DNA of 64,000 bases from Desulfopila sp. IMCC35006 (GCF_005116645.1 NZ_SWCM01000004.1:62001-126000); one strand, 5' to 3'. Shown: positions 50,256 to 59,705, counted from the stretch's first letter. Notes: generated by a model not told the origin, from the sequence alone. Numbers and translations: made by a program.

Positions 50256-50270
50256 TGGCACGCTTATTGG
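50256..50270 (+). promoter_or_regulatory. Sigma-54 promoter before the excisionase-like gene
   Basis: TGGCACG (50256-50262) and TTGG (50267-50270) fit TGGCAC-N5-TTGC with one mismatch at the -12 C. Transcription would start near 50283, about 40 bp before the ATG at 50323, which has ACGGAG in front. The sigma-54 activator gene is immediately upstream. Two CTCAAG motifs at 50150 and 50180, about three helical turns apart, could be activator sites. Confidence 0.65.
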
Positions 50271-50322
50271 ATTATATGTACCAACGTATCATCAGGGCTA
50301 ATCAATTAACGGAGTCCATAAA

Positions 50323-50598
50323 ATGTCGGATGCAAAATTGAATCAGATTAGAAATGACGAAAAGATGAAAGCGGCGATTCAGGTCATTGAAGATATGGCC
50401 GAAAGGTGGCCGTCGAACATTGTTCCCAGGACGGCAGTCCCCGAATTTACCGGAGGACTGTTCAGCGTAGGACACCTCGCAAATTGTGACTCTCGCCGAG
50501 AAGGCCCTGAGGGGTCGTTCTGTGTTGGCAGGTGCCGGGTTTATCCAGTGAGGGGTCTTGTACATTGGTTAATTAAGCGAATTGTGGTGAAGCATTGA
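50323..50598 (+). CDS. Small excisionase/AlpA-like DNA-binding protein
   Basis: A 91-residue protein. After a helical N-terminus comes VPRTAVPEFTGGLFSVGHLANCDSRREGPEGSFCVGRCRVYPVRGLVHWLIKRI. This looks like a short winged-helix of the excisionase/MerR-like kind: a helix with LANCDS, a wing with GPEGSF, a strand with RVYP and a final helix. Such proteins bend the attachment DNA and direct the integrase toward excision. It has a good ribosome-binding site and a sigma-54-type promoter. Its position before the primase and helicase genes suits a recombination directionality factor. The class is recognised by pattern only. Confidence 0.6.
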   Translation: MSDAKLNQIRNDEKMKAAIQVIEDMAERWPSNIVPRTAVPEFTGGLFSVGHLANCDSRREGPEGSFCVGRCRVYPVRGLVHWLIKRIVVKH

Positions 50599-50724
50599 TC
50601 GAAACCACATATTTCAACACGTCAAAGGCTTAGTCTAACCAAAATTAAGGCTACGTAGATGTGTTTGTATGCCGAAATCTGATCCCGTTGAATTCTTGCA
50701 ATATTATCGCCAGGTGGTTGTGAA

Positions 50725-52089
50725 ATGACTCAAGCAACTGAAAAAATAAACCAGACCACCTCAATTTCAGAATTCCGCCATGCCCAAACCAAGGCGACAC
50801 ATGGGGTACTGTTGTCTGCTGAAATAGTCCAGTTTTTTGTCGGAAAGACAGATGCCTTTCATCTTTGGTCGTTTGCGATTACGCAGCCGGAGTTCTGGCA
50901 GTTCCGTAAAACTCATATGCTCAAGGTCCTTGGCATGGGTGAGCGCAAGTGGCGAAAAGCGCTCAGTCAGTTGTCTGCCATGGGCTTACTGGAAATCCCC
51001 TTTCGTCGTGATTCAAAAGGCAAGATGATTGGGAAGTCCTATGTATTTCATGGATGGAACGAGAGAATGTGCCTAACAACAAATCCAGAGGATTCTGAAT
51101 CCGTTAAGGGAAAGGATCTGAATCATGTCGAAAATGAAGAAAGATCGAATAAAAACAATAATGATTCCGAAGCGTGCATTTTGCCGTCGTCGGAGAATTG
51201 TACGGATCTATTTACCAGTAAGGGGGATGTAAGGGGGGAGATGGCTCAACTTTCAGCCACTCTGTCCACATCCTCGGAGTGTTCTGAAGAAGTTACTGAC
51301 GATGAGATGAAATCTTACAGACAAAGGTTCTTAGACCGCTTCCCTGGCTTGCACACATTCCAAGCCTTTGATGACTCGAAAGAGAAGAGAAAGAGTTTGG
51401 CAAAAATTTTCCACGGATACGCATTCGCCTTGGAAGAGATGAACTGGTGTGGTGCTGGAGTGTTTTTAACGGTAAACGAAACCGACGGTAAAGGCAGAAA
51501 ACGCGAAAATATCGTCAATGTACGAGCGATTTTTGTTGATCTCGACTGTTCCCCTCTCGAACCAGTACTGACGTACGAACCCCACTTGGTTGTCGAATCC
51601 TCACCGACACGCTTTCACGCCTACTGGTTTGTCCAAGATTTCCCCTTGGAAGCATTCACGGATATTCAGAAACTCTTGGCTGATATGTTTGGCGGAGATC
51701 CTGTTGTTCATGATCTCAGCCGGGTGATGCGAGTGCCTGGTTTTTGGCATCAAAAGGGAGATCCTTTTATGTCGAGGATCGTTTTAGAATCGCATGTCGC
51801 TCCACTTACTCATCTGGACGTTGTCCGGAAATTTCCCCCAAAACCGAAAGATCTCTGGAGCGCTAAACGGGAGTCCTGTGCATCCGGTAGCAATTATATC
51901 GGGTCTTACGGGGCACCTGAAGGAAATCGTAATAGTGGTCTTATGAGATTCGTCGGTGGAGCAATCCAGCGAAGGACTGAGTGGGCTGTAATCGAACAGG
52001 AGGCACAAAAATGGGCTGCGGCGTGTTCTCCTCCGTTGCCAGACCGTGAAGTAAAGACCGTGCTGAAGAGCGCTCGGAGGTACTTATAA
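50725..52089 (+). CDS. Primase-like replication protein (AEP type) with PriCT end
   Basis: A 454-residue protein. The N-terminal 120 residues resemble a winged-helix DNA-binding domain (FRKTHMLKVLGMGERKWRKALSQLSAMGLLEI). The middle part (about 200-350) has the archaeo-eukaryotic primase pattern: AIFVDLDCSP (metal-binding Asp pair), VVESSPTRFHAYWFV (Ser and His of the core) and HDLSRVMRVPGFWHQKG. The end (EGNRNSGLMRFVGG...) matches a PriCT-like helical domain. RepB-type primases start plasmid or island replication. The stop overlaps the helicase start (TAATG), so the pair is coupled. It suggests that the island can replicate when excised. Confidence 0.8.
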   Translation: MTQATEKINQTTSISEFRHAQTKATHGVLLSAEIVQFFVGKTDAFHLWSFAITQPEFWQFRKTHMLKVLGMGERKWRKALSQLSAMGLLEIPFRRDSKGKMIGKSYVFHGWNERMCLTTNPEDSESVKGKDLNHVENEERSNKNNNDSEACILPSSENCTDLFTSKGDVRGEMAQLSATLSTSSECSEEVTDDEMKSYRQRFLDRFPGLHTFQAFDDSKEKRKSLAKIFHGYAFALEEMNWCGAGVFLTVNETDGKGRKRENIVNVRAIFVDLDCSPLEPVLTYEPHLVVESSPTRFHAYWFVQDFPLEAFTDIQKLLADMFGGDPVVHDLSRVMRVPGFWHQKGDPFMSRIVLESHVAPLTHLDVVRKFPPKPKDLWSAKRESCASGSNYIGSYGAPEGNRNSGLMRFVGGAIQRRTEWAVIEQEAQKWAAACSPPLPDREVKTVLKSARRYL

Positions 52090-53609
52090 TGACACAGTTG
52101 TGGGAGCATCAGGAGTTAGCCATTGATGCAGTTCGTCAAGGTTTTAGAAAAACTGGGAAGAAACAGATGTTGATGTTGCCAACCGGGGCCGGGAAGACTC
52201 ATATCGCCAGCTGCATGATCAGGAACGCGGTAGCCAAAGGATTAAGGTGTCTGTTCATTTGTGACCGGATTGAGCTTATCAATCAAGCCTCCACAAGATT
52301 TACAGCAGAAGGTATCGAGCATGGAATAATTCGGGCTGGTGAACCCTCTCAACCTGATCTGCAGGTTCAAATTTGTTCAGTCCAGACACTTGCTCGCCGG
52401 CGTATTCAACATTTTGATCTGGCGATTATCGACGAGGCTCACACCCTGCACAAGGCCCATATCAGACTGATCGAGGCAAATCCTTTTGGCCACATAGTTG
52501 GACTGTCCGCGACACCTTTTGCAAAGGGACTCGGGAAATATTTCAACGGATTGGTAAACCCGATAACCACACGAAAGTTGATCGACAAAGGCTACCTCTC
52601 CGATTTTGTTGCTTATGGTCCTCCTACAATCGATACCACCGAGGTCAAAACTATAGCCGGGGACTTTGATCCACAGGAAATTGGACAAAGAGCTGATAAA
52701 CCGAAGTTGGTGGCCGATGTGGTCGAAACCTGGCTGAGGCTGGCACTCGGCAGAAAAACGATCTGCTACGCGACAAACATTGCCCATTCTCAGCACTTGG
52801 TCCGTGAATTTCGCCGCAGAGGAATCACCGCGGAACATATCGATTTTAGTACCGGTAAAGGTATTGACGAAGCCTCTCGAGCAGAGATTATCGGCAAATT
52901 CAAAACAGGCGAGATAACAGTCATATGCAATTTTGACATATTGACCAAAGGTTTTGACTGTCCTGAAGTGTCCTGCATCATCCAGGCTCGCCCTACCAAA
53001 AGTTTAATGATCCATATCCAGCAAATCGGCCGTGGATTGCGGGCTTACCCTGGGAAAGACAGGTGCATTATCCTTGACCATGCAGGTAATCATGAGCGGC
53101 TTGGTTTTGCAGATGGATTCCTCCCTGCACACCTCGACGATGGCAAAAAGGCAGATACCTCAAGTCATACACAGCATGAGGAAAAAGAACCACCAAAACC
53201 GAAACGCTGCCCGAGTTGCGATTTCCTCAAGCCTGTGGGGATGCGCAAATGTCCTGCCTGCGGATTACTTCCTGCCCACGCCGAGGATGTGGAGACGGCA
53301 CCGGGCAGACTTGAAAAGCTGCACAAGAGTACGAAGGGGCAGTATTCAATGGAAGAAAAGCAGACTTTCCTGGCAGGCCTTAACGGCTGGTGCCAGAGCA
53401 AGGGGTGGCATCCAAGCCCTTCAGGGTGCTATGGGACAGCGATAAAAATCTACACTGAGAAGTTTGGCAAAGAACCTTCCTCGCAGATCAACTGGCAAAA
53501 GGTTGATGTTGTTACAGAGGATGTTCGGAATTTCCTCAAACACAGAGCAATACGCAAGAAGAAGTCTGGGGTTCATACGAGGAAGGTCTCACCGAGAACG
53601 GTTGAATAG
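52089..53609 (+). CDS. Superfamily 2 DNA helicase with zinc-ribbon
   Basis: A 506-residue YejH/SSL2-like helicase: Walker A MLPTGAGKTH (about 35-44), DEAH in LAIIDEAHTLHK (about 116-119), motif III LSATPFAKG, and motif VI QQIGRGLRAYPGK. After the two RecA folds comes a Cys4 zinc ribbon (CPSCDFLKP...KCPACGLLP, about 375-396) and a helical tail. It is translated together with the primase. Phage and integrative elements often carry this pair, where the helicase opens the origin for the primase. Confidence 0.88.
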   Translation: MTQLWEHQELAIDAVRQGFRKTGKKQMLMLPTGAGKTHIASCMIRNAVAKGLRCLFICDRIELINQASTRFTAEGIEHGIIRAGEPSQPDLQVQICSVQTLARRRIQHFDLAIIDEAHTLHKAHIRLIEANPFGHIVGLSATPFAKGLGKYFNGLVNPITTRKLIDKGYLSDFVAYGPPTIDTTEVKTIAGDFDPQEIGQRADKPKLVADVVETWLRLALGRKTICYATNIAHSQHLVREFRRRGITAEHIDFSTGKGIDEASRAEIIGKFKTGEITVICNFDILTKGFDCPEVSCIIQARPTKSLMIHIQQIGRGLRAYPGKDRCIILDHAGNHERLGFADGFLPAHLDDGKKADTSSHTQHEEKEPPKPKRCPSCDFLKPVGMRKCPACGLLPAHAEDVETAPGRLEKLHKSTKGQYSMEEKQTFLAGLNGWCQSKGWHPSPSGCYGTAIKIYTEKFGKEPSSQINWQKVDVVTEDVRNFLKHRAIRKKKSGVHTRKVSPRTVE

Positions 53610-53688
53610 CACCTGTCTGACTATTACCGAATACGTTTGCAGATAGCATGGAAGTCTGACATCTGTACCACAACGATGTCAATTGGTT

Positions 53689-53871
53689 ATGAGTAGGTCG
53701 ACAAGGTTTAAATCTGGTGGGCGCAACAAAGTAAAGGAGGAAGCTACCAGTAAAGGAGTAGACAACACTCACGTCAAAGACACGGTCGTGAATTGCGTTA
53801 AAAATCGAGAAATCGGCGAAGAACCGTTTATTGGCCTTTTTCCACAAATGGAGTTGGCAATTTCTCAATGA
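53689..53871 (+). CDS. Possible small protein, weakly supported
   Basis: A 60-residue frame from the ATG at 53689 with a basic N-terminus and a hydrophobic end (EEPFIGLFPQMELAIS). There is no clear ribosome-binding site and no recognised family. It is listed because it fills most of a 313-bp gap between convincing genes on the same strand. It may be non-coding. Confidence 0.25.
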   Translation: MSRSTRFKSGGRNKVKEEATSKGVDNTHVKDTVVNCVKNREIGEEPFIGLFPQMELAISQ

Positions 53872-53922
53872 TCCAGACGAATCACCAGAACAATATTTTT
53901 AACTTAATTTAGGAGTAATGTA

Positions 53923-54471
53923 ATGAACAGAATACCTTTTCAAAGTTTTGAATATAATTCAACAGTAGTAGACCAATGTGATTTTTGCAAATCCTTGCCT
54001 GATGAATTCCACGCATATGGCTGCTACTGTGAGGTATGCCCAGCGTGCGGATTTATACTTGGCACTTGCAATTGCCGAGCGTTAGACCACTCTGATGAAA
54101 CAAGAACCATCAATGCTATCACAGAAAAGCTTAATCTTTTCCATGCATTTTCAAACTTGGAGGAAATGGCACTGGGAGAAAAATATTCTTACCCTGAATC
54201 CGGAGCAATACAGTTTATTGAAAAGCATTTCTCCGGACAATTTCCCAAATTGTCTAAGAAATTAAATACGTTTTTTCATGAAATGAAAATTACAGGAGAT
54301 GATGCCAACAGTTTGCAAACGGCGGAGTCTTTGGCTGACAGTGTTGCTCTTGTAGATGAAGTCGTAAGGATTATCGAAATAATTCACCGTGCAGCAGAGT
54401 CTGAAATTATTGACAATAATTTCATGACCGAGGAGCGTTTGGCAGAAATTAACCCTGACCAGTTAGGATAG
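53923..54471 (+). CDS. Hypothetical protein with N-terminal cysteine cluster
   Basis: A 182-residue protein. Residues 18-50 have eight Cys in a CxxC...CYC..CxxC....CNC layout, which could bind two zinc ions. The rest is helical with an acidic C-terminus (AAESEIIDNNFMTEERLAEINPD). AGGAG lies before the ATG. The family is not recognised. It follows the replication genes and may belong to the same module. Confidence 0.6.
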   Translation: MNRIPFQSFEYNSTVVDQCDFCKSLPDEFHAYGCYCEVCPACGFILGTCNCRALDHSDETRTINAITEKLNLFHAFSNLEEMALGEKYSYPESGAIQFIEKHFSGQFPKLSKKLNTFFHEMKITGDDANSLQTAESLADSVALVDEVVRIIEIIHRAAESEIIDNNFMTEERLAEINPDQLG

Positions 54472-54638
54472 ACCAACATCAAGGCACACTCCCTCTTTGA
54501 GATGATTAAGTGGGAGACGACCATCGACCTGAGAGGTATCAGCTCGATGGTCGATGCCTCTGGACATCCGGATGTAGAAAATGTCCAGAACATAAGAAAA
54601 GTATTACCCCATTAAATAATTATGACACAGGGAAGACT

Positions 54639-55079
54639 ATGGCTGAAAATACAGGAGAAAAACAGCGGGGCAAACCATTTAAACCGGGCCAGTCAGGGAA
54701 TCCTGCAGGTAAGCCACCGGGGGCAAAGAACAAGGCAACCATAATGGCCCAAGCCCTGTTTGATGGCGAAGCAGAAATCCTGACTAGAACTATCATTGAA
54801 TTCGCCAAGAAAGGCGATATGCAAGCCTTGAAAATATGTATAGATCGACTTTGTCCACCTATGAAAGCCCAGGCCGCTCCGGTGCAGGTAGAAATTCCCG
54901 AAAGTGACAAGATAAGTGACATGGCCAACGCTTTCATCAGGGCTGCAGCGGAAGGCAAATTACCGCCAGATGTTGCGGCACAACTGGTATCAGCAGTTGG
55001 TACTCTTGCTCGGGTGGTGGAAATTGATGAACTAAAAGAAAGGCTGACTGCACTGGAAACAGCGGTAGGCCGAAATTAG
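54639..55079 (+). CDS. DUF5681-type protein
   Basis: A 146-residue protein from the ATG at 54639, which has GGGAAG in front; a longer frame starts at 54510 but has no support. The N-terminus KPFKPGQSGNPAGKPPGAKNKAT is the hallmark of DUF5681, a domain often encoded beside phage terminase or in mobile elements. The helical remainder ends in a short coiled coil (IDELKERLTALETAV). The function is unknown, with DNA-packaging links suspected for the family. It is followed 9 bp later by the next gene. No terminase is present here, so this may be a relic or a reused module. Confidence 0.75.
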   Translation: MAENTGEKQRGKPFKPGQSGNPAGKPPGAKNKATIMAQALFDGEAEILTRTIIEFAKKGDMQALKICIDRLCPPMKAQAAPVQVEIPESDKISDMANAFIRAAAEGKLPPDVAAQLVSAVGTLARVVEIDELKERLTALETAVGRN

Positions 55080-55088
55080 GAGAAGGTT

Positions 55089-55619
55089 ATGGATATTCAC
55101 AAGAAAATCTACCAGGATTTGACACCGAAGCAACGGGCAATAGCTTGTTATTCGGCAGTCAACCGAGAGGACCAGGACGAGATCAATCGACTCATAGGGC
55201 ATGTTCCTCAAGGCAAAAATAACGGACAAGCTCTTTCGGCAATATGCCAGGCTCTGCATGCCTACAATTACCTCACAGCAGAGGCAATGCACACTTACCT
55301 CCTTGTATCATGCAGGTTGCAGTCGGCACTGTCGTTCTGTTCAGCATGGCTTGCCGCCGGTGGTGCACCTGAGTCTGCAGAATATAGAAAAAAAGAGACA
55401 CTGGTTGAAAAATTATTGCCGTTAAGTGAAAAGCTGGCAGGCGAGGTCGATGCTATTCGACAGGCTGCAGTGGAATGGTGCAAAATCAATAAAATTCCTA
55501 TTGATATTTTTATGGGATCACTCTGTTTATTTCCAATGCCCAAAGATATAATAGAACAAAACGACAGCAAAACACTCGAGGCGAAAAGGTTAGTATTTAG
55601 CGAAATAACCTTTGATTGA
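55089..55619 (+). CDS. Hypothetical helical protein paired with the DUF5681 gene
   Basis: A 176-residue all-helical protein with no recognised family. Its start (MDIHKKIYQDLTPKQRAIACYSAVNREDQDEI) resembles small proteins that accompany DUF5681 genes in prophage-like regions. AGGAGAAGG before the ATG supports the start. It probably forms a two-gene unit with the gene upstream. Confidence 0.6.
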   Translation: MDIHKKIYQDLTPKQRAIACYSAVNREDQDEINRLIGHVPQGKNNGQALSAICQALHAYNYLTAEAMHTYLLVSCRLQSALSFCSAWLAAGGAPESAEYRKKETLVEKLLPLSEKLAGEVDAIRQAAVEWCKINKIPIDIFMGSLCLFPMPKDIIEQNDSKTLEAKRLVFSEITFD

Positions 55620-56199
55620 TCCAGGGTGGTGACTCGCTTACTCAGGAACACTAATACCAGAAGTGGCCCCGCTTCTTTGTCTTCACTGCATTGGTATCAT
55701 GACGATAATCAGCTTTCTCTACAAACGAAAGGTGATAAAAATAATCTTGATTCATCTCGAGCTATTCGAAGAAGCCCAGCTTTAGCGGGAAAGGGCACCA
55801 CTGTTTCCTTGAATGTATGAGCCGATAATAGAGCTACATGACTATGGGCGACCAGAGTATGAAGAGCCTTTTGTTGATGTCCAAACACTTTGATTACAGC
55901 GAACGGGGAAACATTGTCATTCAAAAACGTTACGTAAACTCGATGATATCAGAGATATGAGATGTTAGGTGAGAATGTATGACAGCGTCGGAGCCTGGAA
56001 GGGTCGGTTTGAAACAGTGGTGGATTGAAAAGACGGGGCACCTAACATGTGGATAATAGGTGGACTAAAAAATCTTGCAATATTGAGCTGAAAAAGATAA
56101 ACTTTCGACCGTAAATGCAGTGGCTTTGACAGGGAAGCCGATAAATTAGGAGCACCATAGAAAGCGACTATTTATCACCATCACCATGATGGAGCCAGC
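55620..56199. other. Intergenic region before the CHAT operon, no gene seen
   Basis: About 580 bp. A single short frame near 55626 lacks a ribosome-binding site. The region should contain the promoter of the TPR-CHAT operon. Nothing else is recognisable. Confidence 0.45.
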
Positions 56200-58968
56200 A
56201 TGAATAAAGCCCACCAAGCTGAACTTTTCAACCAGGAAGCGGTCAGGCTCCAGTCCCTTGGCTATTACCCCCAATCTCTCTCAGCCTTTCAACAAGCGCT
56301 GGAATTATTTAGAAAATTAAAGGACCGGGAAGGTGAGGGCAGATGTCTGAATGGTGTGGGGGCCCTCCATAAAGATCTGGGAGAAATGGCCAAGGCCAGG
56401 GAATATCTAGAACAGGCCTTGCTCATACGCCGGGAAGTTGGCAACCTGCGCGGGGAGAGCCTAACCCTGCTCACACTCGGCCCTGTATATCAGTATCTCG
56501 GGGAATTAGAAAAAGCCCTGTCCAGCTTATCCAGATCCCTCTCCCTCTATGAAATTATGGAGGATTTACCATCTACCGGGATGGCAAAGTACAATTTGGG
56601 GCAGGTTTATTACGGTCAAGGGCGGCTCCGTGAGGCGCGCCAGAGCTTTGCTGACTCTCTCCAGATAGCCCGCACAGTAGGCAACATCCTTGAAGAACAA
56701 AAATGCTTAAATGCTTTGGGCACTGCTTGTAAAGATCTGTGTCAGTACCAAGACGCGCTCCTTTTTTTCGATCAAGGTCTAGATCTGGCCCGAAAATTAC
56801 GCAATCATCCGGGAGAGGCCTCAGCCTTACACAATCTGGGCAGTTTATATATCACCCTTGGTCAAAGCGGGGAAGCGGAACACTATCTCAAAGCCGCGCT
56901 AATGCGTTACTACCACTTGGATATGGTGAGTCTGACCTTTGAAACTCACTATTCTCTAGCCTGGCTATACTTTGATGTCGGCAACTATAACAATCCCCAA
57001 ATGGCCGTCCCCCATATGCTCGAGGCGTTAGAAATTGCTCAACAGACCGGAAACCAATATAATATTGCCGGTGCTCTCAACGGCTTGGCCGGCCTTTACC
57101 TAAGACTGGGTGAGTTCGAAGAAGGATTTTCGCTGGCGAAACAAGCGAATGCCCTTTATCAGCAGTTAGGCAATGCATTTCTGCAAACCGGTTGCTTGAT
57201 TACATTAGGGTCGCTCTATCTGTCCAAAGGCGAACCTCAAGAAGCTCTCCCTTGTCTGGAGACGGCATTGCGCTTGGCCAAAGAAGTGGGCAGCTCTCTA
57301 ACCGAAGGGGAGGCCTACTATAATTTGGGAGCGCTGTACAGTAGCCTCGGCAAGACCGAACAAGCTTGCTCCATGTTGCAAGAGGCGACCGCTATTTTTG
57401 ACCGAATGCGATACGAACTTAGGGGAGATGACTTTCGATTAAGCTTCTTCAATAAATCGTGGGTACAGGAATCTTACTACGTTTATACAGCTCAATTAAT
57501 CAAGCGGTCTCAAGAAACCTTAAACCAAAGTTTCGTAGCACACGCTTTCCACGTTTGTGAAAGACGGCATGCTCGCGCTTTTCTCGACCTGCTTTTTAGC
57601 CGACGGGTTAGCCCCAAAGGTCACATCTCCAGCGAGTTGTCCAAACAAGAAGAGGCCATGCTCCTGGAACTCGCAGAACTGCAAAACCGATTGTCTAATC
57701 CGGGTCTATCCCTCCCTGATCGCCTGCTCCTCCTGGATCAACGGACTGAATTGAACTCCGCGTTTCAGCGTTTGCTTGCTCAGATAAGCAAGGCGGATTC
57801 CCGACTGGCTGAGATTACAGAGCATAACCCTTGGCAGGTTCACAAGATACAGAAACTTCTGCGGAATGAAGATACTACTTTGCTCCAGTATTCACTCCAC
57901 AATCACGAAAGTTATCTGTGGGTAGTGACAGGAAACAGCCTGAATTTTTATGTCTTACCAGACGGACTCAAGATAAAAGCCAAAGTTCAAGAACTCTTGT
58001 CTATCTTAATAAAACCCAATGTGGAGGGCTTTGCCTCCTGCGCCCATGACCTCTACCAAATGCTCTTGGAACCGGCTGCCGCTGTTTTGTCAGGGAAGAG
58101 GCTCCTTATCGTGCCTGACCACCTGTTGCACCTCGTTCCCTTTGAAGTGCTCCTCATTGAAGCTCCAGTAAGCCAGAAGGAGCAAGGAGGAAGGGGGTTC
58201 AGGAAGTTCTGGCGGGATCAATCGGAACTCGGCCTAGCCGACCTGCCTTTTTTAATTAAGAAGTACGAAATTATATACTCTCCCTCGGCGACAATCTTCG
58301 CGGCGCTGCGGGAAGACCGCCCCACGCGGTTCCCAGCCCAGTGGAAAAAAGATTTTATCGGCTTCGCTCCAGTTCACTTTCAAAGAGATTCACATCACCC
58401 CGGGCCTTCTCCTCTTCCAGGAACTGAGAAAGAAGTCATATCCATATCCAAGCTTTTTTTGCAGAACCGGATTACCCTGAAATTAGGGGAGGACGCCAGT
58501 AAAAAGGCTGTACAATCACCAGAAATAAGTGATTATCGCTTTGTCCATTTCGCCACCCACGGTTGGGCAGATCAAAATAATTCTCAATTCTCATATCTCC
58601 TCTTAGCACCAACAGACGATGAAAGCGCTCTCCATGCGTTCGAAATAACCACTTTATCTCTAAACGCTGATCTGATCGTCCTGAGTGCCTGCGAAACTGG
58701 CCTGGGAAAGCTCCATCATGGCGAAGGCTTCGTAGGCTTGATGCGGGCCTTCTTTTACGCCGGGGGCCAAAGCGTCCTGGCCAGTCTTTGGCAGGTGCAT
58801 GACGAATCCACCGCCGAACTCATGAAGCATTTCTATTCCTTCATGATAACCAAACGTCTAGATAAAGGCTCAGCCCTGCGAGAGGCTAAATTGGCTGTGC
58901 TGCAGAGCAAAGAGTGGTCTTCCCCTTATTATTGGTCTGCCTTTATCCTCTCCGGGGACTGGCAGTAA
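56200..58968 (+). CDS. TPR-CHAT protease (caspase-like peptidase)
   Basis: A 922-residue protein. The first 410 residues are roughly nine tetratricopeptide repeats (for example EALELFRKLKDREGEGRCLNGVGALHKDLGE and AREYLEQALLIRREVGN). A helical linker follows, and then a CHAT domain (about 640-922) with the catalytic His787 (FATHG) and Cys831 (SACETG). CHAT proteins are relatives of caspases and separases; in defence they cleave a partner to trigger cell death. Both catalytic residues are intact. The gene starts an operon with a small membrane protein 11 bp downstream and a zinc-ribbon protein. TPRs probably sense a partner or signal. Confidence 0.92.
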   Translation: MNKAHQAELFNQEAVRLQSLGYYPQSLSAFQQALELFRKLKDREGEGRCLNGVGALHKDLGEMAKAREYLEQALLIRREVGNLRGESLTLLTLGPVYQYLGELEKALSSLSRSLSLYEIMEDLPSTGMAKYNLGQVYYGQGRLREARQSFADSLQIARTVGNILEEQKCLNALGTACKDLCQYQDALLFFDQGLDLARKLRNHPGEASALHNLGSLYITLGQSGEAEHYLKAALMRYYHLDMVSLTFETHYSLAWLYFDVGNYNNPQMAVPHMLEALEIAQQTGNQYNIAGALNGLAGLYLRLGEFEEGFSLAKQANALYQQLGNAFLQTGCLITLGSLYLSKGEPQEALPCLETALRLAKEVGSSLTEGEAYYNLGALYSSLGKTEQACSMLQEATAIFDRMRYELRGDDFRLSFFNKSWVQESYYVYTAQLIKRSQETLNQSFVAHAFHVCERRHARAFLDLLFSRRVSPKGHISSELSKQEEAMLLELAELQNRLSNPGLSLPDRLLLLDQRTELNSAFQRLLAQISKADSRLAEITEHNPWQVHKIQKLLRNEDTTLLQYSLHNHESYLWVVTGNSLNFYVLPDGLKIKAKVQELLSILIKPNVEGFASCAHDLYQMLLEPAAAVLSGKRLLIVPDHLLHLVPFEVLLIEAPVSQKEQGGRGFRKFWRDQSELGLADLPFLIKKYEIIYSPSATIFAALREDRPTRFPAQWKKDFIGFAPVHFQRDSHHPGPSPLPGTEKEVISISKLFLQNRITLKLGEDASKKAVQSPEISDYRFVHFATHGWADQNNSQFSYLLLAPTDDESALHAFEITTLSLNADLIVLSACETGLGKLHHGEGFVGLMRAFFYAGGQSVLASLWQVHDESTAELMKHFYSFMITKRLDKGSALREAKLAVLQSKEWSSPYYWSAFILSGDWQ

Positions 58969-58979
58969 AGGTTGGTAAC

Positions 58980-59324
58980 ATGAAACTCTACGGGTTCTTA
59001 AACGTTTTCCTGGCCGGATGCTTCGGAGGGGTTCTGATCGAGTTGTTAAAATGGTACAACCTTCGGGATAGTCCCAACCTCCCCCATTATGTCAAACTTT
59101 GGCGTTATTGGGGGTGCACGGTTGCGATGATAATCGCAGGCGGCCTTCTGACTACGCTTTATGGCATCGAAGAGGTGGAAGCCTTATTGGCCGTTAATGT
59201 AGGGGCATCTGCCCCACTTCTCATTGCCTCACTTGCCCAATCGTTACCCAAAACCCTCCCTGCCGAACGGTCGGCTTTCAAATCAAAAATGCCGACACTC
59301 ATGGATTTCTTGCGCAATCGTTAG
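58980..59324 (+). CDS. Small three-helix membrane protein next to the CHAT protease
   Basis: A 114-residue protein from the ATG at 58980, with AAAGG in front. Hydrophobic segments occur at about 5-25, 45-62 and 69-88, and the C-terminus is basic (AERSAFKSKMPTLMDFLRNR). It starts 11 bp after the CHAT gene. By analogy with protease-effector pairs (for example CHAT or caspase-like proteases with gasdermin-like partners), it could be the cleaved membrane effector; this is inference. There is no recognised family. Confidence 0.6.
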   Translation: MKLYGFLNVFLAGCFGGVLIELLKWYNLRDSPNLPHYVKLWRYWGCTVAMIIAGGLLTTLYGIEEVEALLAVNVGASAPLLIASLAQSLPKTLPAERSAFKSKMPTLMDFLRNR

Positions 59325-59378
59325 TCTGGGAGACTCAAGGAAGATAACACCATAGGAGTAAACCTGTAGGAGGTTGAT

Positions 59379-59705
59379 ATGGGATTTTTCAAAAAAGTTT
59401 TTAAAGGCTCCGATCTCCTTAAGCAGAAGGAGAGCTTCACCCCGGTTAACATTAAAAACAGGACCGTTATTCATCTCACCTGCCCCCAATGCCACGAGAT
59501 TTCAGACATGCTCCTGGGAGATCCTAAATGCACTTGGCACATGAGAGATGAAGAGAAAGGGACCTTAATCCCGGCGGAATGCCCTTACTGTCAGATTGGC
59601 CTGTTAGTATGTATAAAGAATAGCATTTTTTATCATCTGGAGCCTTTTGATGATGCCCCCCTGAGCTTCATGAACGCTATTCAAAAGGTGCCCAACCCTG
59701 TATAG
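59379..59705 (+). CDS. Small zinc-ribbon protein of the CHAT operon
   Basis: A 108-residue protein with two Cys pairs (CPQCHEI near residue 33 and CPYCQIG near residue 67) that could hold one zinc ion, and a basic start with MGFFKKVFKG. AGGAGG lies before the ATG. It is 54 bp after the membrane gene. The family is not recognised. It may be an adaptor of the CHAT system. Confidence 0.55.
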   Translation: MGFFKKVFKGSDLLKQKESFTPVNIKNRTVIHLTCPQCHEISDMLLGDPKCTWHMRDEEKGTLIPAECPYCQIGLLVCIKNSIFYHLEPFDDAPLSFMNAIQKVPNPV

